64,000 nt of DNA, taken from assembly GCF_030397665.1 (NCBI RefSeq), contig NZ_JAPUBT010000009.1:62001-126000 (forward strand), given 5' to 3'. The position numbers and the translations under genes are program-made. Below the pieces are notes generated by a model. It was not told the DNA's origin, searched no databases, and saw nothing but the letters and a program-made list of their open reading frames with translations. The DNA is from Janthinobacterium sp. SUN073 (GTDB lineage Bacteria; Pseudomonadota; Gammaproteobacteria; Burkholderiales; Burkholderiaceae_D). Shown one piece after another: positions 1-10,103 of the stretch (position 1 is its first letter; each line of letters opens with the position of its first letter).

Positions 1-753
1 GAAGGGCAGGCGTTCGACTTCCTCTTCCAGCGCGTTGCGGCGCACCAGGTGCACGATCAGTTTCAAACGCATCTTGCGGCGCACGGCCGTTTCGCCAAAG
101 ATGGCCTTGATATCGAGCAAGCCCAGGCCCCGCACTTCCAGCAGGTTTTGCAGCAGGGGCGGGCAGCGGCCTTCGATCATGTTGGGCGCGATGCGCGAGA
201 ATTCGACGGCGTCATCGGCCACCAGGCCGTGGCTGCGCGAAATCAGTTCCAGGCCCAGCTCGCTCTTGCCCAGACCCGAATCGCCCGTGATCAGCACGCC
301 CACGCCCAGCACGTCCATGAACACGCCATGCATGATGATGCGCTGCGCCAACTTTTTGGACAGGTAGACGCGCAGGAAGTCGATCACTTGCGCGGCCGGC
401 AGCGGGGTCGAGAACAGGGGAATGTTTTGTTCGTCGCAGATGGCGAGGATGTCGGGCGGCGTTTCCAGCCCCTGCGCGATGATCAGCGCGGGCGGACCGC
501 CGGCGATCAGTTCGCCAATCACGTGGGTGCGCGTGTTGACCTTCAGGCGCTGGTAGTAATTGATTTCCTGGTGGCCGAAGACCTGGATACGGCCTGGATG
601 GATCAGGTTCAAGTGACCCACCTGGTCGGCGGCCGACGAGACGTCGCCCGAGATCAGGCGTTCGCCGCCGGGAAAGCCGGCGAACCAGCCCAGTTGCAGA
701 CTTTCACGATTATCGTCGTACAGGCGTTGTATCGTCAGCGGCGTTTGCAACAT
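1..753 (-). CDS. hprK: HPr kinase/phosphorylase, C-terminus beyond window edge
   Basis: Bifunctional enzyme that phosphorylates HPr on serine and removes the phosphate, in the incomplete PTS typical of betaproteobacteria. The first 251 residues are visible; the family is about 310-320, so the last 60-70 lie left of base 1. Visible are the N-terminal domain (1-125), conserved MHG at 141-143, the Walker A motif GDSGLGKS at 157-164, and the family signature [13 protein letters not shown] at about 204-216. The ATG start at 753 follows ptsN by 36 bases on the same strand, so the two are probably cotranscribed. The usual downstream partner, rapZ, would be outside the window. Confidence 0.96.
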   Translation of the reverse strand, partial: MLQTPLTIQRLYDDNRESLQLGWFAGFPGGERLISGDVSSAADQVGHLNLIHPGRIQVFGHQEINYYQRLKVNTRTHVIGELIAGGPPALIIAQGLETPPDILAICDEQNIPLFSTPLPAAQVIDFLRVYLSKKLAQRIIMHGVFMDVLGVGVLITGDSGLGKSELGLELISRSHGLVADDAVEFSRIAPNMIEGRCPPLLQNLLEVRGLGLLDIKAIFGETAVRRKMRLKLIVHLVRRNALEEEVERLPF

Positions 754-789
754 GGCAGTCTTCTTCAGGAGTGGAGGAATACCTGAAGT

Positions 790-1272
790 TTAACCCGCCG
801 CTTGCAGACTGGGTTGCCAATTGACGATGCGCGAATGCACGGATTTCGGTTCCGGATCCGTGGCCAGCGCCGTGCGGAAGGCATCGTCGGAAAACATTTC
901 GGCGATTTCCGACAAAATTTCCAGATGTTGCTGGGTGACATGATCGGGAATCAGCAGGAAGAACAGCAGATTGACAGGCTTGCCATCGGGCGACTCGAAG
1001 GGAATCGGCTCGGCCAGGCGCACGAAGGCGCCCAGCGGCGCTTTCAGGGTCTTGCTGCCTTTGACCCTGCCATGCGGCACGGCCACGCCATGGCCCAGGC
1101 CTGTCGAGCCCAGGCGTTCGCGGGCAAACAGATTGTCCGAAACGGTAGAGCGGGCGATGCCGTAATTGTTTTCGAAGATCAGGCCGGCTTGCTCGAAGGC
1201 GCGCTTTTTACTGGACACTTCCAGGTCCAGCAGGACGTTTTCGAGGGATAAAATTTTGCTAAGATTAGTCAT
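790..1272 (-). CDS. ptsN: PTS IIA-like nitrogen regulatory protein (EIIA-Ntr)
   Basis: Phosphoryl-acceptor protein of the nitrogen-related PTS, phosphorylated through HPr; in proteobacteria it links nitrogen and carbon status to potassium and other regulation. It is a single PTS EIIA type-2 domain of about 160 residues. The phospho-acceptor His sits in GVAVPHGRVKG at about residue 67. I start at the ATG at 1272; a TTG three codons upstream (1281) is also possible. It lies directly upstream of hprK. The commonly linked rpoN and hpf are not next to it: the upstream neighbour here is queF. Confidence 0.93.
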   Translation of the reverse strand: MTNLSKILSLENVLLDLEVSSKKRAFEQAGLIFENNYGIARSTVSDNLFARERLGSTGLGHGVAVPHGRVKGSKTLKAPLGAFVRLAEPIPFESPDGKPVNLLFFLLIPDHVTQQHLEILSEIAEMFSDDAFRTALATDPEPKSVHSRIVNWQPSLQAAG

Positions 1273-1605
1273 GACACTCAATGAAATGGTGCAATGCGCA
1301 GAGGGCTTGCGAGCCGAATTATAGGCCTGTTTCCGCGGCCTGTAACGCCAATTCTCAACAGTATACGCCCGCTGCGGGCGCAGTGGGCGCTACAGCCCAT
1401 GTCGCCATCATTTTAGCAAAAAAATAACATCGGGGTGTATCGGCTATTTCTTGATTAAAAACACACGGCGAACAGATTTTTCCGCCGCCGAATGCCGATT
1501 TTCCGATTTTTCAGCGTCTTTGACATGCTCTGCGGCACTACTGCAACGTTGTTTTAAAACACAGCCAACATTCCTGTTGGCATGGTTTTGTGGTGTTGCC
1601 TGGTA
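1273..1605. promoter_or_regulatory. ptsN upstream region, gene-free
   Basis: About 330 bases between the queF stop and the ptsN start. On the minus strand a TATACT hexamer (bases 1365 to 1360) is a plausible -10 for ptsN, about 90 bases from the start. A GC-rich hairpin (GCCCG-CTG-CGGGC, about 1368-1380) lies just upstream of it. The rest is comparatively AT-rich, with no convincing gene; a short plus-strand frame here runs into queF antisense and has no ribosome binding site. Confidence 0.4.
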
Positions 1606-2448
1606 TTACTGGCGCGCATTGCGCAGATTGCCCGGCATCGTGCCCGTGCTGTAGTTGCTGCGCCACGGATTGATATCGAGCCCGCCGCGGCGCGTATAGC
1701 GCGCATACACGGACAGTTTTTGCGGCTTGCACTGGCGCAAGATATCGACAAAGATGCGCTCCACGCATTGCTCGTGGAATTCATTGTGTTCGCGAAAACC
1801 AATCAGGTAGCGCAGCAGGCTTTCCTGGTCGATCTGCGGTCCCGCATACGCGATCTGCACGCTGCCCCAGTCCGGCTGGCCCGTCACCAGGCAATTCGAT
1901 TTGAGCAAGTGCGAGACGAGTTTTTCTTCCACCGGTGCCTCATTCAGCGCCGCCTTCAGCAGCAGCGGCGAGGGCGTGTATTGCGTGATTTCCAGGTCCA
2001 GGCGATCCAGCAGCACGCCGTCGAACTCGCCCATTTTGAGCTTGCCGAAATCTTCCTGCAAGGTCAGTTCCACTTGCACGGGCGCGCCAAAGCCATTCGA
2101 CAAATCCTGCTTGAGCAAGGTCAGCAACGCTTCCGGGCTATCCAGCTTGGTCTGGTTGAACGAGTTCAGGTACAGCTTGAACGATTTCGACTCGATGATG
2201 TTGGGCGAATCGGCTGGGGCACTGACCTTGGCGATCGCCACCTGGGGCTTGCCGCGCTGATTCAGCCACGACAGTTCATACGCATTCCAGATATCGAGGC
2301 CGAAGAACGGCAAGGTGCCGTGCAATTCCAGTTCGTCGCGCTTGCCCTGGCGCGGAATCGGAAACAGCAGTTCCGGTGCGTAATCGCTGCGGTAGGCGGA
2401 GCTTTTGCCCAGGGGAGATTGTTCGGCGAGGTCGTTGGTGGTGGTCAT
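1606..2448 (-). CDS. queF: NADPH-dependent 7-cyano-7-deazaguanine reductase
   Basis: Reduces preQ0 to preQ1 in queuosine tRNA-modification synthesis. The 280-residue size matches the long, two-domain (E. coli-type, about 282 residues) form. Visible are the QueF sequence [14 protein letters not shown] near residue 92, the catalytic Cys in [13 protein letters not shown] near residue 190, and the C-terminal [15 protein letters not shown] use the ATG at 2448; an in-frame TTG at 2472 would add eight residues without a clear ribosome binding site. The upstream gene on the same strand is ilvA, separated by a perfect 32-base palindrome. Confidence 0.95.
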   Translation of the reverse strand: MTTTNDLAEQSPLGKSSAYRSDYAPELLFPIPRQGKRDELELHGTLPFFGLDIWNAYELSWLNQRGKPQVAIAKVSAPADSPNIIESKSFKLYLNSFNQTKLDSPEALLTLLKQDLSNGFGAPVQVELTLQEDFGKLKMGEFDGVLLDRLDLEITQYTPSPLLLKAALNEAPVEEKLVSHLLKSNCLVTGQPDWGSVQIAYAGPQIDQESLLRYLIGFREHNEFHEQCVERIFVDILRQCKPQKLSVYARYTRRGGLDINPWRSNYSTGTMPGNLRNARQ

Positions 2449-2509
2449 GGTCGGGTGGCGTAGTTCGGTCAAGGACGCATGGTAGCCTATTTCAACCCAA
2501 CGGCGACGG

Positions 2510-2541
2510 CTGGGGTCGTACCCTGCAGGGTACGACCCCAG
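2510..2541. repeat. Perfect 32-base palindrome between ilvA and queF
   Basis: Two 16-base arms (CTGGGGTCGTACCCTG and its exact reverse complement) meet with no spacer. It lies 19 bases beyond the ilvA stop and 62 bases before queF. The outer GGGGTC...GACCCC matches the ends of the two larger repeats at 52321 and 62731, so it may be a minimal member of the same family. It could also act as a transcript-end hairpin for ilvA, although no T-run follows. Confidence 0.8.
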
Positions 2542-2559
2542 TATTTGCAGTTGGGCTTA

Positions 2560-4095
2560 TTACCCCAGGAACAGTTTGTACACAGGATTGCTGCTTTCAT
2601 CCCAATAACGATAGCCGAGGGTGTCGAGGAAACGGGCGAATTCTCCCATCTCATCGGGCGGCACTTGCAGACCCACCAGGATGCGGCCCACGTCGCCGCC
2701 CTGGCTGCGGTAATGACACAGGGAAATATTCCAGTTCGGCGCCATGCTATCGAGGAAGCGCATCAGTGCACCGGGGCGCTCGGGGAATTCAAAGCGGTAC
2801 AGCAGCTCATCCTGCGCCAGGCGGCTCTTGCCGCCCACCAGATGGCGGATGTGCGACTTGGCCAGCTCGTCGTGGGTCAAGTCCAGCGTCTTGAATTCAT
2901 GCTCTTCGAATTTCTTCGCCATCGCCCCGGATTCATGCCGGTCGGCAATCTGGATGCCGACGAACACGTGCGCGGCCTTTTCATCGCTGATGCGGTAGTT
3001 AAATTCCGTCACGTTGCGCGCGCCGATGAGCGAGCAGAAGCGCTTGAAGCTGCCCCGCTGTTCGCGCATGGTGACGGCAAACACGGCTTCGCGGAACTCG
3101 CCCAGCTCGGCACGCTCGGCGACGAAGCGCAGGCGGTCGAAATTCATGTTGGCGCCGCAGGCGATGGTGACCAGCGTCTGGTTGACGATGGGGTGCTTGC
3201 TCAGGCTGGCCCGCTCCACGTAGGCCTTGGCGCCGGCGATGGCCAACGCGCCGGCCGGTTCCAGAATGGAGCGCGTATCGGTAAACACATCCTTGATGGC
3301 GGCGCAGATGGCGTCCGTGTCGACGATGATGATGTCATCGACATATTGCTGCGCCAAACGGAAGGTTTCCTCACCCACCAGGCGCACGGCCGTGCCGTCC
3401 GAAAACAGGCCCACGTCGGGCAGGGTCACGCGTTCGCCCGCTTTCAGCGAGCGCGCCATGGCGTCCGAATCGACCGTTTGCACGCCGATGATCTTGATGT
3501 CGGGGCGAATCTGTTTCACATACGCAGCCACGCCGGCGATCAGGCCGCCGCCGCCGATGGCGACGAAGATGGCGTGGATGGGGCCGGAATGCTGGCGCAG
3601 GATTTCCATGCCGATCGTGCCCTGGCCGGCGATTACGTCCGGATCGTCGAACGGGTGCACGAAGGTCAGCTTCTGTTCTTTTTCCAGGGTCAGCGCGTGG
3701 TTGTAGGCGTCCGTGTAGGACTCGCCGTGCAGCACGATTTCCACCTGCACGCCGCCGCGCGCCTTGACGGCGTCGATCTTGACGGGGGGCGTGGTGGTGG
3801 GCATGACGATGACGGCGCGGCAGCCCATGCGTGCGGCCGACAAGGCCACGCCCTGGGCATGGTTGCCGGCCGAGGCGCAAATGACGCCGCGCTTGCGTTC
3901 CGCATCGCTGAGCTGGGCCATCTTGTTGTAGGCGCCGCGAATCTTGAAGCTGAACACGCTTTGCATGTCTTCGCGCTTGAAGTAAATCTGGTTGTTCAGG
4001 CGCTGCGACAGGGCAGGGGCCAGTTCCAGCGGCGTTTCGGTGGCGACGTCATAGACGCGGGCGGTCAGGATTTTCTTGAGGTAGTCGATGTTCAT
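2560..4095 (-). CDS. ilvA: Threonine ammonia-lyase, biosynthetic
   Basis: PLP enzyme converting threonine to 2-oxobutanoate, the first step of isoleucine synthesis. At 511 residues it matches the biosynthetic form with two C-terminal ACT-like regulatory domains. The PLP lysine is in FSFKIRGAYNKM near residue 54, the phosphate-binding glycine loop is SAGNHAQG near residue 75, and the GGGGLIAG loop is near residue 187. The ACT-like regions cover about 330-510, so isoleucine feedback inhibition is expected from the family. ATG start at 4095. It appears monocistronic or loosely joined to queF. Confidence 0.96.
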   Translation of the reverse strand: MNIDYLKKILTARVYDVATETPLELAPALSQRLNNQIYFKREDMQSVFSFKIRGAYNKMAQLSDAERKRGVICASAGNHAQGVALSAARMGCRAVIVMPTTTPPVKIDAVKARGGVQVEIVLHGESYTDAYNHALTLEKEQKLTFVHPFDDPDVIAGQGTIGMEILRQHSGPIHAIFVAIGGGGLIAGVAAYVKQIRPDIKIIGVQTVDSDAMARSLKAGERVTLPDVGLFSDGTAVRLVGEETFRLAQQYVDDIIIVDTDAICAAIKDVFTDTRSILEPAGALAIAGAKAYVERASLSKHPIVNQTLVTIACGANMNFDRLRFVAERAELGEFREAVFAVTMREQRGSFKRFCSLIGARNVTEFNYRISDEKAAHVFVGIQIADRHESGAMAKKFEEHEFKTLDLTHDELAKSHIRHLVGGKSRLAQDELLYRFEFPERPGALMRFLDSMAPNWNISLCHYRSQGGDVGRILVGLQVPPDEMGEFARFLDTLGYRYWDESSNPVYKLFLG

Positions 4096-4296
4096 AGTCT
4101 GCTAGCAAGTGATTCTGGGCCAGAAAGGGTCTGGAGCGTGTCGGGCGATAGCGGCGGCGCCGCGGCGGATAGCCTGGCGACAATAATGCTCTGTGGAACT
4201 GCGGGCGGGTATGCCTTTGCCGGTCGGCGCGATGTGTGCGGCGCCCAGGCTGCTCTTCATTATAATGGAGAGCCTTACCGCATCGCGAAGTGTTCC

Positions 4297-4788
4297 ATGA
4301 TCGAATCCGCAATCGTCTGGCTGCTGCAGTTGATCGCAGCACCGGAAGTCGGGCTGACATCGGTCTTTCTGATCAGCTTTATTTCCGCCACCTTGCTGCC
4401 GCTCGGCTCGGAACCGGCCGTGTTTGCCGTCATCAAGGCCAATCCCGCACTGTTCTGGGCCGCCATCGGCGTCGCCACCCTGGGCAATACTCTGGGCGGC
4501 GTCGTCGACTACTGGATGGGCTACCGGGCCAAGCAGGCGTTCGCCAAGGAGCGCGACACACGCTGGTTCCGCTGGCTGGCCCGCTATGGCGCCAAGACTA
4601 TGCTGCTGGGCTGGCTGCCCATCGTGGGCGACCCCCTGTGCACCCTGGCGGGCTGGCTCAAGTTGCCATTCTGGCCCAGCGTGGCCTACATGGCCATCGG
4701 CAAGTGCGCGCGCTATCTGAGCATGACGGCTTTGCTGCTGTACGTGCCCGATGGCGTATGGCACCGGATCGGGCAAATGCTGGCGTAA
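4297..4788 (+). CDS. YqaA-family inner membrane protein (SNARE-associated/DedA-like)
   Basis: A 163-residue membrane protein of the VTT/SNARE-associated family, closest in length and layout to E. coli YqaA. Visible are hydrophobic segments at about 20-45, 50-70, 105-125 and 130-150, an acidic residue in LPLGSEPAVFAV, and the family-like GNTLGGVVDYWMGY. Members of the wider DedA family are linked to lipid flipping and membrane homeostasis; a role for this branch is not established. ATG at 4297 follows a TATAAT at 4261-4266. A long open frame upstream in the same phase is antisense to ilvA and is not coding. Confidence 0.85.
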   Translation: MIESAIVWLLQLIAAPEVGLTSVFLISFISATLLPLGSEPAVFAVIKANPALFWAAIGVATLGNTLGGVVDYWMGYRAKQAFAKERDTRWFRWLARYGAKTMLLGWLPIVGDPLCTLAGWLKLPFWPSVAYMAIGKCARYLSMTALLLYVPDGVWHRIGQMLA

Positions 4789-4797
4789 ACGGCACGC

Positions 4798-4834
4798 AAA
4801 CGGGCGTAATGCAACGCCTGTTTGCCCTATTTTT
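4798..4834 (+). terminator. Putative intrinsic terminator after the yqaA-like gene
   Basis: Nine-pair stem AAACGGGCG/CGCCTGTTT with one G-T pair and an eight-base loop, followed after GCCCTA by TTTTT. It starts ten bases past the stop codon. Confidence 0.6.
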
Positions 4835-4966
4835 GGGCAGTTCGATAGTTTGCAGTAGAGTCCGATTCTTGGCATTTTTGCGTCAAAAAATCATGGAAAC
4901 TGGTTTTTTATTCATGCAAAAGTAGGCTTTTCCGTATTTGCTATGGCGGCGGATGAGGTGCTTAAA

Positions 4967-4983
4967 CCTTAGGCGGCCTAAGG
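4967..4983. promoter_or_regulatory. Perfect palindromic operator candidate upstream of the FAD/Fe-S oxidoreductase
   Basis: CCTTAGGC-G-GCCTAAGG, two eight-base arms around one base, 73 bases before the downstream start codon. A TAAAAT hexamer at 5013-5018 is a plausible -10, which would put the palindrome just upstream of the polymerase site. The size and symmetry suit a dimeric repressor or activator. No cognate regulator is adjacent. Confidence 0.5.
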
Positions 4984-5056
4984 CTGTTCCGGCATGGTGC
5001 GGCGCAATAAGATAAAATGGTCCTTTAGGGTCCAGTCCACATCGTCACCACATTCC

Positions 5057-8000
5057 ATGAACGCTCCCGCACATATCCAAGCTTTACTGGCAGAAACGCC
5101 GAATGGTCCCGCAGCAAGCCGCCTGCGCGAAATCCCGTATAACTACACGTCGTTTTCCGATCGCGAGATCGTCATACGCCTGTTGGGGGAGGACTCCTGG
5201 CGCCTGCTCGACGAGCTGCGCGGCGCCCGCCAGACGGGCCGTTCGGCCCGCATGCTGTACGAGGTGCTGGGCGATATCTGGGTCGTGCGCCGCAACCCCT
5301 ACCTGCAAGATGACTTGCTGGACAATCCGAAGCGCCGCCAGGGCTTGATCGACGCCTTGCATCACCGCCTGGCCGAAGTCGACAAGCGCCGCCTGGGCAT
5401 CGATGCGGCCGGCGGCGACGTCGCGGCCAGTGGCGAAGCGCCGGAAGTGGCCAAGGCGCGCAGCGCCAACGTGGAACTGCTGCTGAAGGCTGCCAGCAAG
5501 GCCGTGGCGGACTTCGGCGACGAATTCCGCAAGACCTATGACTTGCGCAAACGCACGGTCAAGGTGCTGGGCCGCTACACGGAAAAACACAATGTGCGCT
5601 TCGATGGCATGACGCGTGTGTCGCACGTGACGGACGCCACCGACTGGCGCGTCGAATACCCGTTCGTCGTGCTCACGCCCGACACGGAAGAGGAAATGGC
5701 CGGCCTGGTGAAGGGCTGTATCGAGCTGGGGCTGACCATCATCCCGCGCGGCGGCGGCACCGGCTACACGGGTGGCGCGATTCCCTTGACGCCGATGTCG
5801 GCCGTCATCAACACGGAAAAGCTCATCACCCTGGGCGCTGTGGAAATGACGGTCTTGCCGGGATTGAGCCACGAATACGCGACGATCAATTCGGGCGCGG
5901 GCGTGATCACGAATAAAGTGTCGGAAGCGGCGGAAAAAGCCGGTTTCGTGTTTGCCGTCGACCCGACCTCGGCCCACGCCTCTTGCATCGGCGGCAACGT
6001 CGCCATGAATGCGGGCGGCAAGAAGGCCGTGCTGTGGGGCACGGCGCTGGACAACCTGGCCTCGTGGCGCATGGTCGACCCGAACGGCGACTGGCTCGAT
6101 GTCACGCGCCTCGACCATAATCTGGGCAAGATCCACGATATCGCACTGGCACGTTTCCAGCTGGAATGGCGCCACCCGAGCACGCGCGACGCGACGAAAC
6201 CGAACGCGCCGTTCAAGACGGAAATCCTGGAAATTCCTGGCCGCAAGTTCCGTAAAGAGGGCCTGGGCAAGGACGTCACCGATAAATTCCTCGCCGGCTT
6301 GCCGGGCATCCAGAAAGAAGGCTGCGACGGTCTCATCACGTCGGCGCGCTGGATCTTGCACAAGATGCCGAAATTCGCCCGCACCGTCTGCCTGGAATTC
6401 TTTGGCCAGGCGCGCGACGCGATCCCGTCGATCGTGGAAATCAAGGATTACCTCGACGGCTTGCCGGCCAAGGGCGAGCAATACACGACCATCCGCCTGG
6501 CGGGCCTGGAACACCTGGACGAGCGCTACCTGCGCGCCGTCGGCTACGCTACCAAGTCGAAGCGGGGCGTGCTGCCGAAGATGGCCCTGTTTGGCGACAT
6601 CGTCGGCGACGATGAAAATGCTGTCGCGCAAGCGGCGTCGGAAGTGGTGCGCATCGCCAACACCCGCGTGGGCGAAGGCTTTGTGGCCGTCAGCTCTGAA
6701 GCGCGCAAGAAATTCTGGCTCGATCGCGCCCGCACGGCGGCCATCGCCAAGCATACGAATGCGTTCAAGATCAATGAAGACGTGGTGATTCCGCTCAACC
6801 GCATGGGCGAATACACAGATGGCATCGAGCGCATCAATATCGAGCTGTCGATCAAGAACAAGCTGCAACTGGCCGATGCCCTGAGTGAATTCTTTGCCAA
6901 GGGTAATTTGCCAATCGGCAAGAGCGACGACGCCTCGGACGACCGGGTCGATGACGCGGAAATGCTGGGCGACCGCGCTGAGCAGGTGCAGCAGTTGCTG
7001 GCGCAAGTCACGGCACGCTGGACCTGTCTGCTGGCCCAGCTGGACCGCCCGCTGGCCGACGTAAAGGGCGAACTGGCCGAGCTGGGCATGGAGCGTTTGC
7101 TGCCCGTCTTCGATGCACGCCTGGAAACACAGCCGGACGCCACCCTGTTCGACGTGGTGCAGGACCGCACCGTGCGCATCACCTGGAAGCAGGAAATTCG
7201 CGCCCAGCTGCGCCAGATCTTCAATGGCGCCGCTTTTAAACTGATCCTCGACGAAGCGACGGCGATTCACGCGCGTATCTTGCGTAGCCGCGTATTCGTC
7301 GCGTTGCACATGCATGCGGGCGACGGCAACGTGCACACGAACTTGCCCGTCAACTCGGACAATTACGAAATGCTGCAGGATGCCCACCAAGCCGTGGGCC
7401 GCATCATGATCCTGGCCCGCTCGCTCAATGGCGTCATTTCCGGCGAACACGGTATCGGCATCACCAAGCTGGAATTTTTGACCGAAGAAGAAATCGGCGA
7501 GTTCCGCAGCTACAAGCAGCGCATCGACCCGGAAGGCCGTTTCAACAAGGGCAAATTGCTGAACCTGCCGGGCATGGGCGCCGACTTGCGCAATGCCTAC
7601 ACGCCATCGTTCGGCCTGATGGGCCACGAATCGCTGATCATGCAGCAAAGCGATATCGGCGCCATCGCCGACAGCGTCAAGGATTGCTTGCGCTGCGGCA
7701 AGTGCAAACCCGTGTGCTCGACTCACGTGCCGCGCGCCAACTTGCTGTACTCGCCGCGCGACAAGATCTTGGCGACCTCGTCCCTGATCGAAGCTTTCCT
7801 GTACGAAGAGCAGACGCGGCGCGGTATTTCCATCAAGCATTGGGAAGAGTTCGAAGACGTGGCCGACCACTGCACGGTGTGCCATAAATGCGTCACGCCC
7901 TGTCCCGTCAACATCGACTTCGGCGACGTGTCGATGAACATGCGTAACTTGCTGCGCAAGATGGACAAGAAAAGCTTCAATCCGGGCACCAAGGCGACGA

Positions 8001-9097
8001 TGCTGTTCCTCAACGCCACCGATCCCGTGACCATCAACGCCACGCGCAAGGTCATGATCGGCTGGGGTTACAAGGCGCAGCGCCTGGGCCACGATTTGCT
8101 GAAGAAATTTGCCAAGAAGCAAACCAAGGCGCCACCGCCATCGACGGGAAAACCACCCGTCAAGGCGCAGGTGATCCATTTTATTAATAAAAAGATGCCG
8201 GGCAACTTGCCGAAGAAAACGGCACGCGCGTTGCTCGACATCGAAGACGATAAAGTCATCCCGATCATCCGCAATCCGAAGACGACCACGGCCGATACGG
8301 AAGCCGTGTTCTACTTCCCCGGTTGCGGTTCGGAGCGATTGTTCTCGCAAGTGGGTCTGGCGACGCAAGCGATGCTGTGGGAAGTGGGCGTGCAGACGGT
8401 CTTGCCGCCAGGCTACCTGTGCTGCGGTTATCCGCAGCGGGGCGCAGGCGAGTTCGACAAGGCCGAGAAGATGATGACGGACAACCGCGTCCTGTTCCAT
8501 CGCATGGCCAACACGCTCAATTACCTGGACATCAAGACGGTGCTCGTCTCGTGCGGCACCTGCTATGACCAGCTGGCGACGTACCAGTTTGAGAAGATTT
8601 TCCCCGGCTGCCGCATCATGGATATCCATGAGTATTTGCTGGAGAAAAACGTCAAGCTGGAAGGCGTCAACGGTACGCGTTATATGTACCACGAGCCTTG
8701 CCACAATCCGATGAAACTGCAAGAGTCGGGCAAGACGATCAATTCTCTGATCAGCACGGTGGATAACGTGAAGATCGAGAAAAATGACCGTTGCTGCGGC
8801 GAATCGGGTTCCCTGGCCGTCACGCGTCCCGACATTTCCACGCAAGTGCGTTTCCGCAAGGAAGAAGAGATGGTCAAGGGCGCCGACAAGTTGCGCGGCG
8901 ATGGGTTCACGGGCGACGTGAAGATCCTCACCAGCTGTCCGTCGTGCCTGCAAGGCTTGTCGCGCTACAATGATGATTCGGGCACGACGGCCGACTACAT
9001 CGTCGTCGAGATCGCCAAACACTTGCTGGGAGAGAACTGGATGCCGGATTATGTGAAACGCGCCAATGACGGCGGCATCGAACGGGTGCTGGTGTAA
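5057..9097 (+). CDS. Large FAD-linked oxidase/4Fe-4S oxidoreductase fusion (DUF3683-type)
   Basis: A 1346-residue flavin/iron-sulfur dehydrogenase resembling a fusion of a D-2-hydroxyacid (lactate/glycolate-type) dehydrogenase with its Fe-S subunit; the exact substrate cannot be read from sequence. Order: an N-terminal domain of unknown function (1-170), an FAD-binding type 4 domain with [15 protein letters not shown] near 235, an FAD-oxidase C-terminal domain with [10 protein letters not shown] near 755, two 4Fe-4S clusters ([11 protein letters not shown] near 879; [12 protein letters not shown] near 940), and two CCG domains ([18 protein letters not shown]). Start at ATG 5057; an upstream in-frame start at 4994 lacks a ribosome binding site. 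Its stop overlaps the next gene's ATG. Confidence 0.9.
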   Translation: MNAPAHIQALLAETPNGPAASRLREIPYNYTSFSDREIVIRLLGEDSWRLLDELRGARQTGRSARMLYEVLGDIWVVRRNPYLQDDLLDNPKRRQGLIDALHHRLAEVDKRRLGIDAAGGDVAASGEAPEVAKARSANVELLLKAASKAVADFGDEFRKTYDLRKRTVKVLGRYTEKHNVRFDGMTRVSHVTDATDWRVEYPFVVLTPDTEEEMAGLVKGCIELGLTIIPRGGGTGYTGGAIPLTPMSAVINTEKLITLGAVEMTVLPGLSHEYATINSGAGVITNKVSEAAEKAGFVFAVDPTSAHASCIGGNVAMNAGGKKAVLWGTALDNLASWRMVDPNGDWLDVTRLDHNLGKIHDIALARFQLEWRHPSTRDATKPNAPFKTEILEIPGRKFRKEGLGKDVTDKFLAGLPGIQKEGCDGLITSARWILHKMPKFARTVCLEFFGQARDAIPSIVEIKDYLDGLPAKGEQYTTIRLAGLEHLDERYLRAVGYATKSKRGVLPKMALFGDIVGDDENAVAQAASEVVRIANTRVGEGFVAVSSEARKKFWLDRARTAAIAKHTNAFKINEDVVIPLNRMGEYTDGIERINIELSIKNKLQLADALSEFFAKGNLPIGKSDDASDDRVDDAEMLGDRAEQVQQLLAQVTARWTCLLAQLDRPLADVKGELAELGMERLLPVFDARLETQPDATLFDVVQDRTVRITWKQEIRAQLRQIFNGAAFKLILDEATAIHARILRSRVFVALHMHAGDGNVHTNLPVNSDNYEMLQDAHQAVGRIMILARSLNGVISGEHGIGITKLEFLTEEEIGEFRSYKQRIDPEGRFNKGKLLNLPGMGADLRNAYTPSFGLMGHESLIMQQSDIGAIADSVKDCLRCGKCKPVCSTHVPRANLLYSPRDKILATSSLIEAFLYEEQTRRGISIKHWEEFEDVADHCTVCHKCVTPCPVNIDFGDVSMNMRNLLRKMDKKSFNPGTKATMLFLNATDPVTINATRKVMIGWGYKAQRLGHDLLKKFAKKQTKAPPPSTGKPPVKAQVIHFINKKMPGNLPKKTARALLDIEDDKVIPIIRNPKTTTADTEAVFYFPGCGSERLFSQVGLATQAMLWEVGVQTVLPPGYLCCGYPQRGAGEFDKAEKMMTDNRVLFHRMANTLNYLDIKTVLVSCGTCYDQLATYQFEKIFPGCRIMDIHEYLLEKNVKLEGVNGTRYMYHEPCHNPMKLQESGKTINSLISTVDNVKIEKNDRCCGESGSLAVTRPDISTQVRFRKEEEMVKGADKLRGDGFTGDVKILTSCPSCLQGLSRYNDDSGTTADYIVVEIAKHLLGENWMPDYVKRANDGGIERVLV

Positions 9098-9546
9098 TGT
9101 CCACGAGCTGCGATTTGTGCCAGTTGCTGGATGGCTACGCCAACAAGCAGGGTCTGGAGACCTTGCTGTGGCGCAGCGAACGCTTGTCCGTGGTGGCCGT
9201 CGATGATCCAGGCTACCCCGGCTTTTGCCGCGTGATCTGGAACAAGCACGTGAAGGAAATGACGGACTTGACGCCGGGTGAGCGCAACTATGTCATGGAA
9301 GTCGTGTGGCAAGTCGAGCTGGCCGTGCGTGAAGTGATGCAGCCGGAAAAGGTGAATGTGGCCAGTTTCGGCAACGTGACGCCGCATGTGCACTGGCACG
9401 TGATTCCCCGCTACCGCGACGATGCGCATTTCCCGAACCCCAGCTGGGCGGTGGTCCAGCGCGAGACGGCGCCGGAAGTACTGGCCACGCGCCGCGCCCA
9501 GTTGCCGGCCTTGCGCGACGCCATCATTCAACGTTTATCCGCATAA
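9097..9546 (+). CDS. HIT family protein
   Basis: Small nucleotide-binding hydrolase or transferase of the histidine-triad superfamily, 149 residues. The catalytic triad motif is visible as HVHWHVIPRY near residue 91. The ATG overlaps the preceding stop by one base (TAATG), implying translational coupling to the large oxidoreductase. It is followed by the DUF971 gene after nine bases. The substrate is not deducible; HIT hydrolases typically act on dinucleoside polyphosphates or nucleotide phosphoramidates. Confidence 0.9.
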   Translation: MSTSCDLCQLLDGYANKQGLETLLWRSERLSVVAVDDPGYPGFCRVIWNKHVKEMTDLTPGERNYVMEVVWQVELAVREVMQPEKVNVASFGNVTPHVHWHVIPRYRDDAHFPNPSWAVVQRETAPEVLATRRAQLPALRDAIIQRLSA

Positions 9547-9555
9547 AGTATCGTC

Positions 9556-10005
9556 ATGACTGAAAAAACAGCAACACCCCAACCGACCGGCTTGACCGTG
9601 CACAACCAATCGCGCGTGCTCGACGTGGCTTTCGACGATGGCAGCACATTTACGTTGCCGTTCGAATACCTGCGCGTGTATTCGCCGTCGGCCGAAGTGC
9701 AGGGCCATGGCAAGGGCCAGGAAACCTTGCAATTAGGCAAGCGCCTGGTGGGCATCACGGGCCTGGAACCTGTCGGCAACTACGCCGTGCAACCGACCTT
9801 CAGCGATGGCCATAATTCCGGCCTGTACACCTGGGCTTACCTGTACAAGCTGGGCGCGCAGCAAGCGACCCTGTGGCAAGCCTACCTGGACCAGCTGACG
9901 GCAGCCGGCTACCCCGGTGACAGCGGCCGCGACGCGAAGGCAGACATGACGGTCAAACAATCTTCCGGCCACGTCCATGGACCCAGTTGCGGGCATAAAC
10001 ACTAA
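9556..10005 (+). CDS. DUF971 (GBBH-like N-terminal) domain protein
   Basis: A 149-residue protein of the DUF971 family, related to the N-terminal domain of gamma-butyrobetaine hydroxylases. Visible are a central region with FEYLRVYSPSAEVQGHG and the later SGLYTWAYLYKLG. The C-terminus (HVHGPSCGHKH) is rich in His with one Cys and could bind metal. In betaproteobacteria this gene normally sits just before ubiE; here a two-gene insert separates them. Function unknown, although DUF971 relatives have been connected with Fe-S/Mrp-type proteins. Confidence 0.85.
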   Translation: MTEKTATPQPTGLTVHNQSRVLDVAFDDGSTFTLPFEYLRVYSPSAEVQGHGKGQETLQLGKRLVGITGLEPVGNYAVQPTFSDGHNSGLYTWAYLYKLGAQQATLWQAYLDQLTAAGYPGDSGRDAKADMTVKQSSGHVHGPSCGHKH

Positions 10006-10061
10006 GGTGAAAAAATAGTGCGGTAAGCTTGTCGGATTGCCGCATATCCATTCGTCGTATG

Positions 10062-10090
10062 AATGCCCGCGCTTGCGGGCATTTTTCTTT
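10062..10090 (+). terminator. Intrinsic terminator between the DUF971 and DGPF genes
   Basis: Stem ATGCCCGC/GCGGGCAT with a short GCTT loop, followed by a T-rich tail (TTTTTCTTTT). It closes the operon starting at the large oxidoreductase and leaves the downstream sigma pair as a separate unit. Confidence 0.85.
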
Positions 10091-10103
10091 TGGAGAAGAG
10101 ACC

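Noticed and set aside
1451-1654. 67-codon plus-strand frame upstream of ptsN
   Set aside because: No ribosome binding site, overlaps queF antisense, and has no recognisable feature.
2479-4296. Plus-strand frame open through the ilvA region into the yqaA-like gene
   Set aside because: Only the part from 4297 resembles a protein; the rest is antisense to ilvA, so no fusion is claimed.
5084-9022. 1312-codon open frame on the minus strand
   Set aside because: Antisense to the FAD/Fe-S oxidoreductase, which has all its cofactor motifs. No family motif in the minus frame.
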